From the NCBI RefSeq assembly GCF_016862795.1, contig NZ_BONQ01000071.1, positions 115,564-179,563 of the forward strand: 64,000 bases of DNA, read 5' to 3'. The stretch's first letter is position 1. Each line of letters opens with the position of its first letter. Made by a program: the position numbers and the translations under genes. Shown in pieces: positions 41,809 through 48,743 of this stretch. The stretch comes from Dactylosporangium siamense. GTDB taxonomy: Bacteria; Actinomycetota; Actinomycetes; Mycobacteriales; Micromonosporaceae. The notes below the pieces were generated by a model that was not told where the DNA came from, ran no database searches, and was given only the letters and a program-made list of their open reading frames with translations.

Positions 41809-42297
41809 ATGCAGCGCAAACTGGTGCAGATCGGCGGCTGGCTGGGCGTGTCCGGCCTGCTCACCGGCATTGCCTCGATCTTCGTGCCATGGGTCCAGCA
41901 GCTGGTGGTGACCGGCTCCGGCCGCCGGACTCAGCGGCGCCTGGACAGCCTCACGATCCTCAATCTCGAAAAGGGCGTCTGGTACGTGATCCTGCTGCTC
42001 ACCCTCATCGCGCTGCTCGGTGCCGCGGCGATGGGCACCAACCAGGGCCGCAAGATCGCCGGGCTGGCCGGACCGGTCCTGTCGCTGGTGACCGCGTCGA
42101 TCGTAGTGGGCCTCATCACTACTTTCGACGGCCAACTCGCCGGCCCCGGCCGGATCGCGGATGTGGGCACGTCAGCGGGCAGCTGGCTGGCACTCGTGTC
42201 GATGCCTTTGCTCGGCTTCGGGTGCGGGCTGCTCGCAATCGGCCGCGCCGGACGGCATGTTTCGGCGCCGGCCGATGTTGCCGCTGGACATGACTGA
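41809..42297 (+). CDS. Four-helix membrane protein of unknown function
   Basis: 162 residues with about four membrane helices: after QRKLVQIG (about 9-30), about 58-78, 88-110 and 125-148, and a short soluble loop after the first helix (VTGSGRRTQRRLDSLTILNL). GGGAGGG lies about 9 nt before ATG 41809; an in-frame GTG at 41764 would add a tail with no RBS. No family is recognised. Its stop overlaps the start of the next gene by 8 nt, so they are probably coupled. Confidence 0.65.
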   Translation: MQRKLVQIGGWLGVSGLLTGIASIFVPWVQQLVVTGSGRRTQRRLDSLTILNLEKGVWYVILLLTLIALLGAAAMGTNQGRKIAGLAGPVLSLVTASIVVGLITTFDGQLAGPGRIADVGTSAGSWLALVSMPLLGFGCGLLAIGRAGRHVSAPADVAAGHD

Positions 42298-42907
42298 TCT
42301 CAATGTGGGGGTCCTCGGCACCGGTGCGGTCGGCGAAGCCATCGCGACCCGGCTGATCGAGGTCGGGTACGACGTCGTCATGGGCTCCCGCGACGCCGCC
42401 AACCCGAAGGCCGTCGCCTGGGCGGAGCGCACCGGCGGTCGCGCCGGCACGTTCGCCGACGCGGCCGCGCACGGCTCGCTCCTGTTCAACGCCACCCCCG
42501 GCGGCGCCTCGCTCGACGTGCTGCGCTCCGCCGGCGACCTGACCGGCAAGGTCCTCGCCGACATCTCCAACGACCTGACCTCGGCCGCGGTCAAGCCCGT
42601 CGCCGCCGGCCTGCAGGCCGCGTTCCCTTCGCTCAAGGTCGTCAAGACCCTCAACACCGTCAACTGTGACGTCATGGTCCGCCCCGACCTGCTGTCCCAG
42701 CCGCACACCATGTTCGTCGCCGGCGACGACGCGGTCGCCAAAGCGCAGGTCAGGACGGTGCTGACGAAGTTCGGCTGGCCCGAGGACGACGTGCTGGACC
42801 TCGGTGGGATCGACAAGGCGTTCGCGATGGAGCAGTACGTCCCGCTGTGGATCGCGGTATGGGGCGCCAAGCGTGATCTGCGGTTCAACCTGCGGGTCGT
42901 TTCCTGA
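42290..42907 (+). CDS. F420-dependent NADP reductase-like (NAD(P)-binding) protein
   Basis: 205 residues: NVGVLGTGAVGEAIATRL nucleotide-binding loop near the N-terminus, then VVMGSRDAANPKAVAW, where the arginine contacts the NADP phosphate as in F420H2:NADP+ oxidoreductases. FNATPGGASLDVL and VKTLNTVNCDVMVRP also fit. It may move hydride between F420 and NADP or act on another substrate. ATG 42290 begins right before the loop; the upstream ATG 42275 is possible. It overlaps the membrane-protein stop. Confidence 0.75.
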   Translation: MTDLNVGVLGTGAVGEAIATRLIEVGYDVVMGSRDAANPKAVAWAERTGGRAGTFADAAAHGSLLFNATPGGASLDVLRSAGDLTGKVLADISNDLTSAAVKPVAAGLQAAFPSLKVVKTLNTVNCDVMVRPDLLSQPHTMFVAGDDAVAKAQVRTVLTKFGWPEDDVLDLGGIDKAFAMEQYVPLWIAVWGAKRDLRFNLRVVS

Positions 42908-42909
42908 GC

Positions 42910-42915
42910 TACCCT
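42910..42915 (+). promoter_or_regulatory. -10 box TACCCT for the gene at 42923
   Basis: TACCCT, 7 nt before the ATG at 42923. Confidence 0.45.
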
Positions 42916-42922
42916 GCGCGGT

Positions 42923-43579
42923 ATGACTGAGCCGGTCGTCCGCGGACCATCGATCGTCGCGCCCGCAGTGCCGTCCTCCCCGCCTTCCGCCACCCCGGCC
43001 GATGCTCCGCCGCCCGCCGGGGTGGCGGAGCGCGGCGGCGGCCCGGTCGCCATCGCGCTGCTTGCCGTCGGGTTCGCGCTGGCGGCCGCCGCGCAGTACC
43101 TGCCGTGGAGTTCCATCAACCTGCGCACCGCCGTCATGGGCGACCCGGACCTCGCCGAGAACGGCAGCACGCCGGAGACCATCGACATCGACCTGGCCAG
43201 CCTCAACAGCGGCCCGGTCGTGGTCTACCTCGGCACCCTCACACTCGCCCTGGTCGGGATCGGGATCCTGCTGGTGACCCGCGGCGCGGTCCGCCGTGGT
43301 GCGGCCGCCGGCGCCCTGGCGATGCTGGCCGGCAACGCGCTGGTGCTCGTCGGCTTCAAGCAGATCATCGACCGTCTCGGGTACAGCCCGCTCAGCTCGT
43401 ACCGGCTGCCGGACGACGCCGTGCACGTCGGCCCCGGATACCCGCTGGCGGCGGCGGCAACCGCGATGCTGGCGGCCGGCGCGATCGTCGCCGTGCGGGG
43501 ACTGACCCGCCGCCGTCCCGTGGAAGATCACCACGACGGCTCCGAGCCGCTCGAGCTGACGGTCACCCCACTGCACTAG
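42923..43579 (+). CDS. Membrane protein of unknown function
   Basis: 218 residues. Pro/Ala-rich cytosolic tail (1-40), then helices at about 42-62, 93-114, 118-140 and 170-192, with an outer loop between the first two (about 62-92, containing NGSTPETIDIDLAS). It ends with an acidic soluble tail. Small four-helix proteins with a tail and loop like this are frequent in Micromonosporaceae and have no assigned function. The start is supported by the -10 at 42910. Confidence 0.6.
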   Translation: MTEPVVRGPSIVAPAVPSSPPSATPADAPPPAGVAERGGGPVAIALLAVGFALAAAAQYLPWSSINLRTAVMGDPDLAENGSTPETIDIDLASLNSGPVVVYLGTLTLALVGIGILLVTRGAVRRGAAAGALAMLAGNALVLVGFKQIIDRLGYSPLSSYRLPDDAVHVGPGYPLAAAATAMLAAGAIVAVRGLTRRRPVEDHHDGSEPLELTVTPLH

Positions 43580-43688
43580 GGTCCGTCATCAGGACGTCGT
43601 ACGTTCGGTTGAGATTTACTCGCATGGTGTGACCCCGGTGGATCGCGGAGGTACGGTTGCTGCCCCGCTGACGCGGAAGGAGCACCGA

Positions 43689-44504
43689 ATGCGCAGTTTG
43701 CCCAAACTCATCGCGACGGACCTCGACGGCACGCTCGTCCACAGCGACGACACCGTGAGCGACTACACCCGTGCCGTCCTGGAACGGGTCAAGGCGGCCG
43801 GCATCCACATCGTGGGCGCCACCGGCCGCGGCCCCAGACTGACCGAGCTGGTCCGGTTCGACATCCCCGCCGCCGACTTCCTGGTCATGGGCGGCGGCAG
43901 CCGGGTCCTCGACATCCGCGACACCGACCACCCGGTGGTCCTGCGCGACGAGCGGCTCGCCGGCGACGCCCTCGCCGAGGTCCTCACCCGCCTCGAGCAC
44001 GAGCTCGGCACCCTCTCCGTGCTGATCGAGGCCGGCGACCACCACGAGGCGCCGCTGTGGGGCGACGCCGACCCGCACTGGCGCTACCCAGACGTCGTCG
44101 AGGCCAGGGTCCGGGCCGAATGCCTCACCGGCCCCGTCCTCAAGGGCTTCGCCAGGCACCCCACCTGCGACGTCGACGAGCTGCTGGCCGTCGCCGAGCG
44201 CGTCATCCCGCCGGACCTGGCCACGATCACCCAGGCCGGCCTCGGCTACATCGAGATCTGCCCGCCCGGCGTCGACAAGGCCACCGGCCTGCGTTTCGTC
44301 GCGACGGCCCTCGGCATCGACCCCGGCGACGTCCTGGTCTTCGGCGACATGCCCAACGACGTGCCGATGTTCCGGTGGGCCGGGTTCGGCCGGGTCGCCG
44401 TCGCCAACGCCCATCCGGCCCTGAAGGCGCTCGCTGACGAGACGACGCTCACCAACGACGAAGACGGGGTCGCGACCTACCTCGAAGCTATGTTGAAGCT
44501 GTGA
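43689..44504 (+). CDS. HAD-IIB (Cof-type) phosphatase, copy 1
   Basis: 271 residues. HAD motif I ATDLDGTLVHSDD (about 9-21, nucleophile and acid/base Asp), motif II ATGRG (Thr), motif III with Lys, and motif IV GDMPNDVPMFRWAGFG (about 227-242). The C2B cap between motifs II and III defines the Cof subfamily, which dephosphorylates sugar phosphates and related metabolites. AAGGAG lies 8 nt before the ATG at 43689. It overlaps copy 2 by GTGA. Confidence 0.9.
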   Translation: MRSLPKLIATDLDGTLVHSDDTVSDYTRAVLERVKAAGIHIVGATGRGPRLTELVRFDIPAADFLVMGGGSRVLDIRDTDHPVVLRDERLAGDALAEVLTRLEHELGTLSVLIEAGDHHEAPLWGDADPHWRYPDVVEARVRAECLTGPVLKGFARHPTCDVDELLAVAERVIPPDLATITQAGLGYIEICPPGVDKATGLRFVATALGIDPGDVLVFGDMPNDVPMFRWAGFGRVAVANAHPALKALADETTLTNDEDGVATYLEAMLKL

Positions 44505-45322
44505 CCCCTCGACTGGTGGCGACGGACCTCGACGGCACCCTTGTCGGCCGGGACCGCACGGTCAGCCCCCGCACGGTCGAGGTCCTGCACCGCCTCGACG
44601 CCGCCGGGATCGTGATCGTGCTGGTCACCGGCCGACCGATTCGCTGGCTGCATCCGGTGTACGACCAGCTGACGGTCCACCCGATCGCCATCTGCGCGAA
44701 CGGGGCGGCGACCTACGACCCGGGCACCGACTCGATCGTCCACAGCACCCCGATCGAGCCGACCACCCTGGCCGAGGCCTGCGAACGCCTCCGCGCGAAG
44801 ATCCCCGGCGTCGTCTTCGCCGTCGAGCGCGACGGCGGCCGTCAGATGCGCCACGAGGTCGAGTTTCCCGTCGGCCCCTGGGAGGTCAACCACGAGTCGG
44901 TCGGTCCGGTCTCCTACGCCGAGCTACTGACCCGCCCCGCGGCGAAACTCCTCGTCCGCGCCGGCGTCCAGCAGGCCGACGAGTTCACCGCGCTGGTCGG
45001 CGAGTGCCTCGACGGCCTGGCGGAAGCGACGAACTCCTCCTCCAGCGGCATGGTCGAGGTCTCCGCCGTCGGCGTCACGAAGGCGACGGCCCTGGCCAGG
45101 GTCGCCCGCGAGCACGCGGTCACGGCGCTCGAGGTGATCGCCTTCGGGGACATGCCGAACGACCTGGCGATGCTCACCTGGGCGGGCCGTGGCGTCGCCA
45201 TGGCCAACGGCCACCCAGCGGTCCTGGCCGCGGCACACGACGTGACCACCGCGACCAACGAGGACGACGGCGTGGCCGCCTACCTGGAGCAGTACTTCCC
45301 GCTGTCTCCCGCCAGTCGCTAG
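44501..45322 (+). CDS. HAD-IIB (Cof-type) phosphatase, copy 2
   Basis: 273 residues with motif I ATDLDGTLVGRD, motif II VTGRP and motif IV GDMPNDLAMLTWAG; the Lys sits in VSAVGVTKATAL. It is a paralogue of the preceding gene, coupled by a GTGA overlap. The cap region differs (RQMRHEVEFPVGPWE here), so the substrates are probably different. A family of intergenic repeats starts just at its stop. Confidence 0.9.
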   Translation: MTPRLVATDLDGTLVGRDRTVSPRTVEVLHRLDAAGIVIVLVTGRPIRWLHPVYDQLTVHPIAICANGAATYDPGTDSIVHSTPIEPTTLAEACERLRAKIPGVVFAVERDGGRQMRHEVEFPVGPWEVNHESVGPVSYAELLTRPAAKLLVRAGVQQADEFTALVGECLDGLAEATNSSSSGMVEVSAVGVTKATALARVAREHAVTALEVIAFGDMPNDLAMLTWAGRGVAMANGHPAVLAAAHDVTTATNEDDGVAAYLEQYFPLSPASR

Positions 45323-45532
45323 CGCTGTTACCCGCCTGTCGCTGCGCGAAAGCTCGCCGCGCTGTTTCCCGCCGTTGGCTTCGCCAGAGCTCGCCGCCCC
45401 ACCGCTGGCGCGGCGGGTCCCGCCGGGGGATGCTCACCCCGGACCCGCTGTTTCCCGCGTGTGGCTTCGCCAGAGCTCGCCGCCCCACCGCTGGCGCGGC
45501 GGGTCCCGCCGGGGGATTCTCACCCCGGACCC
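45301..45532. repeat. Two 86-bp tandem repeats with two shorter diverged copies
   Basis: Units start at 45361 and 45447 (period 86, ending 45446 and 45532) and differ at only a few bases. Shorter relatives beginning GCTGT-[CT]-[TA]-CCCGCC start at 45301 and 45324; the first lies in the last codons of the HAD gene. Each full unit holds GCTTCGCCAGAGCTCGCCGC and a CG-rich palindromic part around GGCGCGGCGGGTCCCGCCGG. This looks like a spreading intergenic element, not coding. Confidence 0.75.
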
Positions 45533-45921
45533 CCAATGCTCGCTGCGCTCACACAGCCGCGCGTGCCGCGCTGGCTGGGATCGCGCACACGCGCCCATCC
45601 GGTGGCCGGCCACCGTCGTCTGGATCGCACTTCGGCGTGGTGTGCCCTGCCGGTTCGGTCCTCGGATCGCCGTTTGTTCTGCGGCGGCTGGTTGGCGGTG
45701 GGTTTCGTGATCGAAGGACGGCGCTGGTCGTTTGTATGACCAGGTCCGTCCTTCGATCGCGCGACGTCGTCGGTGTCCGCACCGCGGCGCCAACCCGGTG
45801 TCCCGAGTGGCCTCAGCCGGCGTGGGCTGCAGCCGCTCTGGGCCGCAGCCACCGTGGACTGAGTCAGCCAGCGTTCCCGCCGGCCCGGGTAACGGCCGGA
45901 CGGGTTACAACTGGCTCGGGG
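45533..45921. other. Gene-free spacer with one long hairpin
   Basis: The roughly 390 bp between the 86-bp repeats and the proteasome-activator stop have no supported frame. The only clear structure is the hairpin at 45709-45758. A stretch at about 45860-45905 is GC-rich with short CCGGCCCGGG-like symmetry. Confidence 0.5.
45709..45758. terminator. Two-tier hairpin with a TCGAAGGACGG stem
   Basis: Outer stem GATCGAAGGACGG (45709-45721) with CCGTCCTTCGATC (45746-45758), a 2x2 internal loop, then inner stem CTGGTC (45724-45729) with GACCAG (45738-45743) and an 8-nt loop. It is about 160 bp from the nearest gene end. The stem is a relative of the terminator at 39336 with a compensatory C-G for T-A change. 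Confidence 0.6.
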
Positions 45922-46458
45922 TCACAGGTATTGGCCGGTGCCGGTTGGGGTGGGCTGGCCGGGTTGGCCGGGGACGCTGCCCGGGCCGCCGGTGAGTGCC
46001 GGCCGGCCGCGCATCTGCTCGAGCTGGACCCGAGCTGCCATCTGCTGTGCGACGAGCGCCGCCTGGATGCCGTGGAACAGGCCCTCCAGCCAGCCGACCA
46101 GCTGTGCCTGGGCGATGCGCAGCTCGGCCTCGCTCGGGGTCGAACCGTCCTCGAACGGCAGGGACAGCCGCTCCAGCTCGTCGCGCAGCTCGGGGGCGAG
46201 CCCGTCCTCCAGCTCCAGGATCGAGCGGCGGTGGATCTCCTTGAGCCGGCTGCGGCCCGCCTCGTCGAGCGGGGCGGCCCGGACCTCTTCGAGCAGTTGC
46301 TTGATCATGCTGCCGATGCGCATGACCTTGGCTGGTTGCTCGATCAGCTTGCTCGGGTCCTCCGCGCCGTCCTCGTCGGTGGACATGGTGCCGAGCGGAC
46401 GTCCGTCGGGCCCGACCACCAGCACGGTGCGCGACTCGTCCTGCGCCTCTTCTGCCAT
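45922..46458 (-). CDS. bpa: Bacterial proteasome activator (Bpa/PafE family)
   Basis: 178 residues. It is an ATP-independent ring that opens the 20S proteasome gate and delivers unfolded proteins. The helical core (about 35-155) has EQPAKVMRIGSMIKQLLEEVR, EIHRRSILELEDGLAPELR and VGWLEGLFHGIQAALVAQQM. The C-terminus is Gly/Pro-rich and ends GQYL, the gate-opening motif of this family, which is the clearest identification here. No proteasome genes are inside the window; they are elsewhere in the genome in relatives. The start is ATG 46458. Confidence 0.93.
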   Translation of the reverse strand: MAEEAQDESRTVLVVGPDGRPLGTMSTDEDGAEDPSKLIEQPAKVMRIGSMIKQLLEEVRAAPLDEAGRSRLKEIHRRSILELEDGLAPELRDELERLSLPFEDGSTPSEAELRIAQAQLVGWLEGLFHGIQAALVAQQMAARVQLEQMRGRPALTGGPGSVPGQPGQPTPTGTGQYL

Positions 46459-46529
46459 GGTTCCTAGTCTTGCCTACCCGTCGTGTGGACGACCACCAAG
46501 GGGCCCTGTTGCCACGCTTCGTGACGCGC

Positions 46530-46535
46530 TAACGT
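46530..46535 (+). promoter_or_regulatory. -10 box TAACGT for the hydrolase gene
   Basis: TAACGT, 6 nt before the GTG at 46542. Confidence 0.45.
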
Positions 46536-46541
46536 CGCCCC

Positions 46542-47360
46542 GTGACGAGTGATCCCCGTGAGGTGCTGAGCCGGCCTGCCCGACCCGCCGACTTCACCCT
46601 GCGCTACGGCGAGCACCCCGACCAGGTGGCCGACGTCCGGCTCGCGGCCGTGGCGGGTGCACCACTCGTGCTCTTCATTCACGGCGGGTTCTGGCGCAGC
46701 GAGTGGGACCGCACACACGTCGGCCCGCTCGCCGCGGATCTTGCCGACCGGGGTTACGCCGTCGCGACCGTCGAGTTCCGCCGCACCGGACAGCCTGGCG
46801 GCGGCTGGCCCGGCACGTTCTCCGACGTGGCGTCCGCCGCGGTTGCCGTGCCCGATCTGCTCGCCAAGGAGATCGCGCACCGGGGGCTGCGGCCCGTCTC
46901 GGTCGCCCCGCCGATCCTCGCCGGGCACTCGGCCGGTGGGCATCTCGCACTGTGGTACGCGGCGGTCGCCCCCGACGCGGTCGGCGGGGTCGTCGCCCTG
47001 GCGCCCGTCGCCGATCTTGCCCGGGCGCACGAGCTCCACCTCGACGACGGCGCCGTCGCGGACCTGCTCGGGGGGTCGCCGGACGAGGTCCCGGAGGCGT
47101 ACGCGGCAGCGGATCCGATGCGTAACCTTCCGTCGAACGTCCGCACCGTCATCGTCCACGGCGGTGACGATCCGATCGTGCCGGTCGAGCTGTCCAGGAC
47201 CTTCTGCCGGATGGCCCGCCGGGCCGGCGACGACACCACGCTGGTCGAGTTGGCCGGTGTGGAACACTTCGCTGTGATCGATCCGTTGTCGGCCGCCTGG
47301 CCCGCCGTCCTTGCCGCGTTCGGCACGGTGACCAGGGGTGAGGCCGAAGCTGACGATTGA
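46542..47360 (+). CDS. Alpha/beta hydrolase (kynurenine-formamidase-like)
   Basis: 272 residues. The oxyanion motif HGGFWRSEWDR (about 45-55), the nucleophile Ser in LAGHSAGGHLALW, an Asp in HGGDDPIVP and the catalytic His in GVEHFAVID form a complete catalytic triad. The HGG-x-W signature and overall layout resemble kynurenine formamidases and related esterases. No tryptophan catabolic genes are nearby, so the substrate is open. GTG 46542 lies right after the -10. It is followed by the orphan binding protein. Confidence 0.85.
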   Translation: MTSDPREVLSRPARPADFTLRYGEHPDQVADVRLAAVAGAPLVLFIHGGFWRSEWDRTHVGPLAADLADRGYAVATVEFRRTGQPGGGWPGTFSDVASAAVAVPDLLAKEIAHRGLRPVSVAPPILAGHSAGGHLALWYAAVAPDAVGGVVALAPVADLARAHELHLDDGAVADLLGGSPDEVPEAYAAADPMRNLPSNVRTVIVHGGDDPIVPVELSRTFCRMARRAGDDTTLVELAGVEHFAVIDPLSAAWPAVLAAFGTVTRGEAEADD

Positions 47361-47441
47361 CTGTCCGCCGCGATGGCGGTAGAACGCAGCGTGGGTGTCG
47401 AGGTTTTCTCGCCGCCGCAGGGTGCTGGGGAGGAAAAGTAC

Positions 47442-48647
47442 GTGTCCCACCTGAACCGCCGCCAGGCGCTCCGACTCTTCGCGGCCGCGGGCGTTGCAGG
47501 CGCGACCGCACCGTTACTCTCCGCATGCAGCGGCACCGGCAGCGACGGGTCCAACTCCACGCCGTCCGGTCCACCGGTCAAGATCGGCATGATCGTGCCG
47601 CTGACCGGGAGCCGCAAGGACCTCGGCAACGAGATGGACAACGGCTTCCAGCTGTATCTCAAGTTGCACGATTTCAAGCTCGGCAACCGCAAGGTCGAGC
47701 TGGTCAGGGTCGACGAGGGCGAGACGCCCGAGATCGGCAGGGCCGCCGCCGAGAAGCTGATCAAGGAGGACCGGGTCCTCGCGCTGACGGGCGTCGCGGC
47801 CGCCGCGTCGATGCTGGCCATCAAGGACGTCGTCGAGGCTGCGGCGGTCCCGCTGGTCGGGTCCAACGCGTCCCCGACCAGCCTGCAGAGCGCCAAGTAC
47901 ATCTGGCGCACCTCGTTCGTCGCCAACGAGCCCGGCCAGGCCCTGGGCAAGTGGGCGGCCGACAACGCCGGCGGTTCCCTCGCGATCGTCGCCGCCGACT
48001 ATCCCGGCGATGACGACGAGGTCAACTCGTTCCTGGAAAACTTCAAGGGCGCCGGCGGCACCGTCAACGGCAACGGCGTCCGGTTCACGCCGTTCCAGCA
48101 GAAGGACTTCAGCCAGGTCCTCGGCCAGGTGAAGAACTCCGGCGCCACCGCGATGTTCGCCTTCTACGCCGGTGCCTCGGCGGTCGACTTCGTCAAGCAG
48201 TTCAAGGCGGCGAAGTTCCCGGCCGGCTTCAAGCTCATCGCGCCCGGCAGCCTCACCGAGGGCTACGTCCTCAAGCAGCAGGGCGCCGACGCCCAGGGCA
48301 TCTACACCGCGATGAACTACTCACCGGACCTGGACAACGCGGCCAACCGCCGGTTCATCGCCGACTACCAGAAGGTCTTCGGCAGCATCCCGTCGACCTA
48401 CGCGATGGCCTCCTACGACGCCGCCGCCGTGCTGGACAAGGCGATCGCCGACGCGAGCCAGCCGAACCTCGACTCGTTCTCGCTCAACGCCGCCATCGGC
48501 AAGCTCGGCCAGATCGACAGCCCGCGCGGCGGTTGGCAGTTCAGTCAGAACAGAACCCCACTGCAGCGTTGGTACCTGCGACAGGTGCGCATGGACGGCG
48601 CGCTGCTGTCCAACGTGCTGACCGCCGAGCTGACCACGCTGGGGTAG
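47442..48647 (+). CDS. Substrate-binding lipoprotein (Peripla_BP_6), normal domain order
   Basis: 401 residues. The signal peptide starts SHLNRRQALRLFAAAG with a twin-arginine and a lipobox ending LLSAC, so it is a lipid-anchored extracytoplasmic protein, perhaps Tat-exported. The branched-chain amino-acid binding fold is in standard order: VKIGMIVPLTGSRKDLGNEMDNGF at the N-side and YAMASYDAAAVLDKAI near the C-terminus. GGGGAGG sits upstream of GTG 47442; the in-frame start at 47373 would place extra residues before the signal. No permease or ATPase genes adjoin, so it is an orphan. Confidence 0.85.
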   Translation: MSHLNRRQALRLFAAAGVAGATAPLLSACSGTGSDGSNSTPSGPPVKIGMIVPLTGSRKDLGNEMDNGFQLYLKLHDFKLGNRKVELVRVDEGETPEIGRAAAEKLIKEDRVLALTGVAAAASMLAIKDVVEAAAVPLVGSNASPTSLQSAKYIWRTSFVANEPGQALGKWAADNAGGSLAIVAADYPGDDDEVNSFLENFKGAGGTVNGNGVRFTPFQQKDFSQVLGQVKNSGATAMFAFYAGASAVDFVKQFKAAKFPAGFKLIAPGSLTEGYVLKQQGADAQGIYTAMNYSPDLDNAANRRFIADYQKVFGSIPSTYAMASYDAAAVLDKAIADASQPNLDSFSLNAAIGKLGQIDSPRGGWQFSQNRTPLQRWYLRQVRMDGALLSNVLTAELTTLG

Positions 48648-48743
48648 GGCGCGGCGGGCTCCGGGGCGAACTCTGGGCGGGGTCGACAAGGACAGGCGGC
48701 CTGGCGGAGGATGTGATTCCGCTCCTCGACGTCGGCAGGCAAT

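Noticed and set aside
45361..45532. CRISPR array or coding repeat
   Set aside because: Two 86-bp copies in direct contact, no spacers; the frames through them are broken and of random composition.
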